Source: Alentia gelatinosa | Taxonomy: Eukaryota; Annelida; Polychaeta; Phyllodocida; Polynoidae | Assembly (NCBI GenBank): GCA_950022655.1 | Contig: OX465579.1 | Coordinates: forward strand, 134,053,118 to 134,117,117 | DNA length: 64,000 nt | Reading direction: 5' to 3' | Shown: piece by piece, positions 56,650 to 64,000 of the stretch | Layout of the letters: each line of letters opens with the position of its first letter | Position numbering within the stretch: position 1 is the first letter of the stretch | Position numbers and translations under genes: made by a program | The notes under the pieces: generated by a model | Told to the model about the DNA's origin: nothing | The model's database searches: none | The model's input: only the letters and a program-made list of their open reading frames with translations

Positions 56650-57900
56650 TGGCATCAAAAACCTGCCTACCAATCAACCTGCCATTAAATTAATTCATTA
56701 AATGTAATTTTACACCTTCCATTAATAATGAAATTGCATTTATGGATACTTTCCGTTCGTTACCCTGTGTTCTGAGTTACTCCACTGATTCAGCGATTGC
56801 ACAATTTACTGAGTCCTCCTCAAGACACGGACTGTCAAAATCAGCTAGAGCATGAGCGATAATACCCTCTCATTAAGATAGCTATGACCAAACACGAGGC
56901 TACATGATCATACACAACACAGGTTTTATGTGTATCATTTATATGATAAAAGAGTAAAGTAATAATATCTTCGGGTACTTTTTTCTTAACCTTTGATCGC
57001 CCACCAACCTCTGTGTCTGTTCAGCTGTGAAACCTGAAGTGAGAATAACGAGAGCACCGCCGTCTGGTGAATGTGAGTCGCACCAGCAATAGCAACAGCA
57101 CGCGGTCATAAATAATGGTACCCAAATTCAGTTATATATTCATTTAGCCGTATTTGACTGATTTAAAGGTACAACTATCATATTATTTTAGATTTACTAG
57201 CATGGTCATTAGCTGCTAAAATTAGTTTGAATTTAACTAATAAGTTAGTGGAATAAACATGTGTAGATAATGTATACTTCTTGCTAGGACCATGATATTT
57301 CCGCCATATTACATTCTAAAGCTGCTGTTGATTTTCTGTGTACCACGGAGTAAGTAGACAATTCGATTCGACGGATTATTTGGTTGGACCTGAAGTAGGA
57401 AACGTGACAGTATGAAACATGCCCAGGGGTAAGTGTTTCCCGATTTTATTTCATGAGCTGTTCCATTGTTAAGAACCCGAAATCGTGTAGCGTACCTGTG
57501 TCTGCAAAGACGTCGAGGGATCACCGGGTTTGTTTACATCGGTTGGCATAGCAAGCCCAATGATAAGTCCACGGTTATCATTGCAATGTTGTATATCTTG
57601 TAAATATTGGATGAGGAAATTATCTGTGTATTACTCATAGGGCTATCTAGTATGTGATTTGCTTTACATACGTAAACTTGCAAGGCTCAGCCTCTTAGTA
57701 TAAATGGCTTGGATACACCGTCAAAATACCTGCCGAATCCTGTCTGAGCCTCTGTTGAATTATCACTCACTGTCCTATTATTGTACAAATTGGAGTACAA
57801 AATACTGTTATTTGTGACAAGAACAAGCTAGTATAGGTGCGGTCCGTGGACAATAAGCAATAAAACCTAATGTTAACGGAATTCTAGACTTGCCGGGGCC
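56650..57900. other. Gene-free stretch
   Basis: AT-rich unique sequence with a few short direct repeats near 56630-56690 (ACCTGCCTACC units). No coding signal is recognised. Confidence 0.5.
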
Positions 57901-57966
57901 TCTGTCCCGTTCATCGTCCGGTTTTTAGTGTGACTAGATCTAGACTCTAGATCTAGATCTATCCCA

Positions 57967-59509
57967 TAGGTACCTGGAGAACTGAGCCCGCAGGAGAACT
58001 GAGCCAGACGTGCGAACTGAGCCCGCAGGAGAACTGAGCCTGGGGTTGAGATTCAGAGGTGCGAACTGAGCCTGCAGGAGAACTGAGCCTGGGCCCACCG
58101 CTAATCTACGCTTCTGTACGTATTGTGGCTTATTTCGGCGCATTCCGACTTTCCTTTACGCATTTCCGCGTATTGCGTCGTTTTGCGGCGTATTTTGAGA
58201 TTCCACTAGCGACTTCGTCGAGTCCGAGTTAAGGCGAAAATATTGAAAAATGAAATTTCGGGCTGGGTTCGAACCCCCCGCGTTCATATTTCTAGACGAA
58301 CACCCTGCCGACTGCTCCACATAGCCAGATGCTGGTAGTGGGTGGGGGAATCAGATCCGAAAACTACAATACTAAACTTTGATTTTGGAATGGATTGAAA
58401 TGAATCATAAGAGAGAAAGCATGTATGTCTATCGATCTAGTAAAAAGAAGAGCAGGTTCGTTTTCAACCCTCCGCGAGATTCTCACTGAATCATAGACGT
58501 TTTGCGTTGACTACCGTTTCGCTGTGGCGATTGGACGATTTGCGGTGGATGTTTTGCGTTGAGCATGTGGATGATTTGCTGTGATATTTTCACATTTCCG
58601 TCCGCAACTATTGTAAAGATTAATTATATAATCTGGCTTATTGTGTCACTATGAATGTGACCATTACACATCATGACATAAGCACTGTTTTAGCAATATT
58701 TAAGATATTAGTATAAAAAGTTCACTGTTAGTGTACTTGTAGCCTTGTTGCAATGCCACTCTACCAGTAGTCCCACATGTCAAATTGCAGATCTGTCTAA
58801 ACACCCTACAAACATGTGCTTACATACAAAAAAAAACCTCAAAGGCAAGACCAGTTGTCATTCTATAAACTATATATCTTATCTGGGAAATGTATGTAAG
58901 TTATTTCTTGGGAAAAACTGTGATGACACTGATGTCTTTCCGTGGTCTCTTTTTTTCAACTTAGTGAGTGTTATAGTTTCGTTTTCTAGAAAAAGCCTTG
59001 CAATCACATGTTTACAGAAAACAATGTCAGTCTTCCTTCTGTTAATTTAGAAATGCTATTTGGTAAAGGTCTGTGTGGTAGTTCTGTTGAAAAAACTCTT
59101 CACTCTGCACTGCAAAACGTCCACCACGGCCCCCGAGGAATGTCACAGCAAAACGTCCAAACCCACCGCAAATCGTCCACTGCAAATCGGTAGTCAACGC
59201 AAATCGTCTAAGTACCTTCTCACTCTCGTGGCCTAGGTCGGGTTCACTATATCTCTATATGCGGGAGACTCTTCAAGCGGATATCACAGAAAATTACACG
59301 TTTTATATGTGGTAGGTAAAAATGCGTACACGGAAAAAACGCCGTTTTTTACGCCAGTGTGACTGGGGCATTAGTAACACGCTACTACAGCCCAGCACTG
59401 ACTGAGCCAGGCTCACTTCTCTTGGAGGCTCACTTCTCCTGAAGGCTCAGTTCGCATTCACACCTCTGGCTCAGTTCTCCTGCAGGCTCAGTTCTCTTGT
59501 ATTCATACC
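57967..59509. repeat. Compound foldback C: nested inverted phrase arrays
   Basis: The outer layer has forward GAGAACTGAGCC units at 57975-58095 and inverted GGCTCAGTTCTC units at 59398-59500. The inner layer has GGACGATTTGCGGTGGA-type units at 58488-58590 and inverted ACCGCAAATCGTCCAC units at 59098-59218. A GCGTATT/AACGCC layer lies between. A tRNA-like segment is in the left arm. There is no ORF of note. Confidence 0.75.
58258..58325 (-). repeat. tRNA-like sequence inside foldback C
   Basis: The minus strand carries GGGTTCGAACCC, a good B box and T-arm, and TGGAGCAGTCGG resembling an A box at tRNA-like spacing. The anticodon stem does not form a standard 5-bp stem and 7-nt loop, so it looks tRNA-derived and not a working tRNA. 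Confidence 0.45.
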
Positions 59510-60328
59510 ATATGTGTTACGTTCAACATGCTTCGAGATCCATCGTTTAGTTAAGACCGTCCCTTTGTCAAGCACTGCTTAGTCTGGCCTGACGCCTATG
59601 TGATGCTATCACACCTAGAGTGTGGACACTGTGCGAGATTGCCAGGCTGTGGTTTTTTTGCAAGATGTGACAGTGTGTTGACTGTTGTAATATCGAGTAT
59701 AGACTGTTTGGTTGGCAATTGTCTTGGTTTCATATTAGGTGAATTTTTAAAATATTTGTTATTCCTATTAAATGAGAGATAGGTACATGCTGGCCAGGCC
59801 TGCCAATATATTATTGTGTAGCCAAGTGTAGTGTTCATGTGTTAACTAAACCATATCAGGTAGTACTGGTTTTAGGTAGTACTCGGTCAAACATATCCAT
59901 GTAATATCTATAATTCTTCGATAATTTCTGAAAAATTGAGAAGGAACGAAAAACAGCATTGTCCTCTCATGCCAATGAGAATATGGTATCATCCGGTCGT
60001 ATCTACGGGAATGGCATTGCCGGGCCGTATCTGCAGGAATGCAGTATGACATTGCCTTACCGCGAAGGGTTAACCACCAAATTGAAGCTGGATAGAATCC
60101 GATGCAGTGCCATTGACCCTTCTCTGATTAATCTAAGGATGTAACAGAAATAGATTTGTGCTGCATTCCGCGTCCGCCAATGTTGAAGAATATGTCGCTG
60201 GGTAGGTACTTGTCCAACTCTGCCACGTATCTATGATGCCAGCTTCACTACCAGTCAATTAGAGAAAGTTATATCACCTGCCAGTTGTTCTGTGTGAAAA
60301 TACTTACTTAGCTACGGGATGCAATAAC

Positions 60329-60481
60329 GTAATAAAACCATGTGCCTGTAAACGTACAAATTTCGATCCGAACTCTGGCCTTGGCATGTTTGCAACGAGG
60401 TGTTTACACCGAGTTGTACACATGCCAAAGGCCAGAGTGAGGATCGAAATTTGTACGATTACAGGCACAACGTTTTATCTT
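60329..60481. mobile_element. Palindromic MITE-like hairpin
   Basis: TGTGCCTGTAAACGTACAAA and TTCGATCC on the left mirror GGATCGAAATTTGTACGATT and ACAGGCACA on the right. The internal GGCCTTGGCATG mirrors CATGCCAAAGGCC. Arms are about 58 bp with an AATAAAAC/GTTTTATC outer match. Confidence 0.8.
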
Positions 60482-60839
60482 TACTATATGCCTCCAAAAC
60501 ATTCATATAGTTACCTTTATTAAGTTGTAAGAGCCATTTTCAGTCCGATTTGGGCACAGAAAGGTCAACATGAACCCTAGCTTTTGCTTCGTCCGTGGAA
60601 TGCGGCTGTGACGTTATCGCATAGCAACGTGCATAGCAACCTGCATAGCAACACTTTTTGTCACTTGCAAAGCAGCGGGGAACCAGCGGGAAAACGTCGG
60701 GAAGAAAACATAGCAGTTGTTCTCTCATTGCACTCCGTTTTTAAGGTCGTTACCATGTTTATTCAGGTTTTTATTACTGTACTTCGAAGTTTTTCTGTAA
60801 TTCATTCATGTATTTTTTATTTCACAGTATTTCAATAAG

Positions 60840-63300
60840 TCTTCTTTATGTACTCTAACGTTAACGTTACCGATGTCGAAGCGATAAACGTCAGCCATTT
60901 TTAGATATCGATGTCATAATCATGTCCGTGACGACCGTAAAATGAACCATGATTTACTGCACAGCTGTGCCGTATATGGTGGACAGCAGCGTGTAGTATT
61001 TACATCACTTACGGCAGTAGGTATATAGTAAATAAAGATAGCTTGCAACGAGTAGGTGGAAAAGAAGTGTTCTGTATAAGGAATGGTTATGTCATGTGAT
61101 GTAAAGGTAATACGCTTATTGATAGATGGTGGAGTATATCAGGAGCTAGAGTGCTCGGTTCTGGACAGTAAGAAGGTACCGTCTGGCTGATACTCAGCTG
61201 TGTGAGCGTAATCGCACAGGAGCAGCGCTGTTGCTCCTTTTGGGCTGGATGGCTTATTCTACCTGGAGTATGGTCGCCCAGTGAATCTTGTGTGTGGAGA
61301 TAAGCTGACTCTGTGAGTCTAGGACAACTGACACTCTGGGGACTGAATTCTTATAGTGATAATACACAGAGCAGTTAAACTACCATAGAACGGACACTAG
61401 AGTAAGTGAGGAGCAAACATTGCAGATATAGTGAGCAAAGGAGAGTGAGTAGAAACATCTAAGGATCATTTATTAGGACTGGATTATCGAGACATTTGGA
61501 CTTGAAGGTTGAAATTCTAATGGAGTTTGTTATGTGATTGACCTTCATTAATCAGTGAAATTGAACTGCTTCTTAAGTTAATGCATTTGATATGCCTTGT
61601 TGTTTCTAGACCTGATAGCTTGTATCCAAACCTTTGAGATCTTGTGGTTGAAAGAAATTCATTAAAGTAATCGTCAAGGTTCATTGTCTCGTGTTTTACC
61701 TCTGGTTGGATGGAGGGTGAGGTAACCATGCTCCATCGGCCGTAACACACCAAGCGTTGCTCTTGTAATAATTACCTAAGAAGCAATAGGATGATTATCT
61801 AGTTTGGAAAGAATTAAGTAGAGAGAAATGACTGTAAACAAGAAATTCCCTGAGTTAATAATGTTCATAGCTAGCGAGCTGGCAATTATGATGGGATAAC
61901 CACAAGGTAAGTGAATAGTCTTATGAAGATCAAAGACCCCAACAACAGCACACAGTGCAAATTGTCTGTTTACCGCCTACTAAGAGATGAAAGAAGGGAC
62001 GTAGTAAAAAAAACCCCAAAAAACCCAAAAAAACATAAGATTTTGACAGTGGACATAGTGCGTTAAAAAGACATTGCTGAGATCATCATTCTATTGTAAT
62101 TGACTGAGCTACTCAATGTGTGCAAAAAAAGTTGTGTTTTTTTTCATCATTGATTTTTGCTTTCATGAAGAGTCTATATTACCAGGGAAAGTTACTAGAT
62201 TACTATTAGTACTGTGCAGATCCTTTTTACGTGTGCGGCAACTGCAGACCTACAAGATATTGGAATATATCACCGATTCTCACAAAGCCGATAGTTTGAA
62301 TGAATCGGTGACATTCTTGTTGATGCCTTTTATCCTTTAAAGCGATCTGATTGAAATCAAAGGGCTTTGGCAGGGTTAGGGCCTGGCTGGGCCACAGGCT
62401 GAGTGGTAAACTTTTAGAGAAAATAATGCAAATGCTAATTTTGACTTTTGATTTAATTAGGTTATTGGGTAACGGATTTCACATCTATAATCGCCTTTAT
62501 CTCCCCCTACAAATCACCATACGATACTTGTATTTCGAAAAGACGGGTACATGCCAACACTAATGAAACGGCCCTCAGAGAATCAGGAACAGTCGGTGAA
62601 AGTGCACACATAGACAATCTTAAGCTCGAGCATAGTTGGTCATTACCGCCATGCTCGTAATGCCGGGTTCCCCATCGGGAGGGTAATGAAATCGGGTCGG
62701 TGACTAACGTCCTCAAAACTGACGGATTCGTTGGGAAGAGGTTTGCTGGGAACAATCAGCTTGTCGATGTCTTAGACTTCAGGGAGATGTCAATGTGTCA
62801 GAGGCATTGGCAAAGTTGTCGCTGTCAGGGAGATGTTATTAGTGTGCCTAGCCCAGAGGACCGCTGGTATAGGCAGAGATATCTGTGGGTCGAAAAGTCT
62901 TGTGACTAGATGGGTGGCCACATAGCCCATGGGGACGTCGTTTTGTTGAAATGTCTGGTAGTCCCTGCTTTATCTATAAATCTATATTATGTGTTTATTA
63001 TATGTTGAATCTGACTATAACAACTATATCCAAAAGACTTAAGACTCTGACCACTTTACTAGAACTAAAATTGTTTAAAAACATGACTTTGCTAGAACTC
63101 GTAAGTCTGATTTTAAACCAACTTTCTTGAATATAGATACGTCTAACCGGAGGAAGTGGAGTGCCCAAGAAACGACACTCAAAGTTCAAGAGGAGGAAGT
63201 GGTAAGTACATGTGCTATCAGATAGTTGAACACCTCCAAGGCCCCGCGAATACCTACTGATATAAAAAATACCTATGTTCTATGAATTCTCAAACATACA
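60840..63300. other. Gene-free stretch
   Basis: No conserved coding segment is seen. 61980-62035 is A-rich with AAAACCCC runs. Short ORFs show no recognisable domain. Confidence 0.45.
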
Positions 63301-63326
63301 CAGCTGTAGATTGTGGTGCAACATAT

Positions 63327-63480
63327 ACACAATATTACCATGATTTTGATCTGAGTCGTCCTATTCTCTGTGTAGTGGACGCATAGTAATTCCCCTGAGC
63401 GATAGAGAGGAGTATCGCATAGTGTTAACTACACAGAGAATTCGGTCACACAGAACAAAATCATAGTAATGTTGTATCTA
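63327..63480. repeat. Inverted-repeat element
   Basis: ATTCTCTGTGTAGT and its exact inverse ACTACACAGAGAAT flank about 50 bp. The pairing extends outward through CATGATTTTGAT/AACAAAATCATAG and AATATT/AATGTT. This gives an imperfect hairpin of about 150 bp. Confidence 0.65.
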
Positions 63481-63840
63481 TAGGGAGCCAAAGTGAACCC
63501 GCTCCAACCACAGGTAGCCGGTCGCAAAATAGTATTTCCGGATATAGGCGCACAGTACTTAGACTATGTAGGTTCGAGATTATATGTCTCATTCTCCAAT
63601 CATTTAGATCCAAATTTTTATTAAACTTAACAACTGTCATCGTAGTTTCGAAACAGAGTTATTCAGAGATGATAGTAGTAAACCTCACTTCGAAAGTAAC
63701 AAAAGAGACCAAAAACGAAAGTCTAGCCTCAAACCCCCATAGCTTTAGCACTAAGCCTCGTTCTTACTGGCCACCGGAAACGTTATTTTGTAGGTGGGTA
63801 TCTGTGGTTTCAGCGGGTTCACTTTGGCTCCCTATAACTC
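63479..63840. repeat. Second adjacent inverted repeat
   Basis: TATAGGGAGCCAAAGTGAAC and CCGCTCCAACCACAGGTAGCC at 63479-63522 are inverted at 63795-63836 (GCGGGTTCACTTTGGCTCCC). The inner CAAAATAGTATTTCCGG/CCGGAAACGTTATTTTG also pair. It abuts the hairpin at 63327-63480. Confidence 0.65.
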
Positions 63841-64000
63841 ACCTTTCCACTACTACCTTACATTGTTTATATGAAATAGTTCTTATAGTGCCCGTCAGGT
63901 GGCAGAAAAAGCCGTATTCAACTGACTAGATTCTGGCTTTCCAGAATCTACTCTGTAGTGATCTGTAGACTCCATTATTTTAGTATGGAGACCCTTATTA

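Noticed and set aside
58258..58325. Functional tRNA gene
   Set aside because: B box is good, but the acceptor and anticodon stems do not fold to standard lengths. It is recorded as tRNA-like only.

Overview
This 64 kb window is nuclear DNA of a metazoan. It has two intron-split, conserved animal genes, GT-AG introns, long intergenic stretches and dense mobile-element debris. There is no operon structure, CRISPR array, rRNA gene or convincing intact tRNA gene. The transposon mix, the frequent ACCGGTA-type motifs and the overall texture suggest a marine invertebrate, perhaps a lophotrochozoan such as a mollusc. That assignment is an impression and not a proof.

Two genes can be supported, both on the minus strand. 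The first is TBL3 (UTP13), a subunit of the nucleolar UTP-B complex of the small-subunit processome. I could resolve 21 consecutive coding exons from 33505 down to the stop codon at 16768. All junctions are GT-AG, and the reading frame runs unbroken for 956 codons including the stop. The short N-terminal exon that should precede them was not found. The second is ADPRM, the manganese-dependent ADP-ribose/CDP-alcohol diphosphatase. It has two coding exons (48276-47565 and 44814-44489), encodes 345 residues, and carries every metallophosphatase motif. TBL3 supports ribosome assembly and ADPRM supports nucleotide salvage; no functional link between them is visible.

Layout: 1-8.8 kb has no supportable gene, only one promoter-like site and one orphan ORF. 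8.9-10.6 kb is a 5'-truncated LINE with RT and RNase H remnants (minus). 10.6-16.7 kb is gene-free. 16.6-33.5 kb is TBL3, whose introns hold several miniature transposons. 34-44 kb is a transposon graveyard: two opposed LTR-retroelement tails, a hairpin MITE, a pogo-like MITE with TA duplications, two compound foldback elements, a LINE fragment, an LTR-like direct-repeat pair and a palindromic MITE. 44.5-48.3 kb is ADPRM, with a large compound inverted-repeat element in its intron. 49.6-51.6 kb is a decayed gypsy-type element (minus), directly followed by a LINE (plus) at 51.6-53.9 kb. 54.1-55.5 kb is a hairpin MITE split by another LINE, and 55.6-56.6 kb is a TIR element. 58-59.5 kb is a third compound foldback with a tRNA-like segment. 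60-64 kb holds further hairpins and no gene.

The most unusual material is a group of compound foldback elements at about 37.0-38.3, 46.1-47.3 and 58.0-59.5 kb. They are built from nested inverted arrays of short repeated phrases. Two of them share the same roughly 110 bp inverted core although their outer layers are unrelated.
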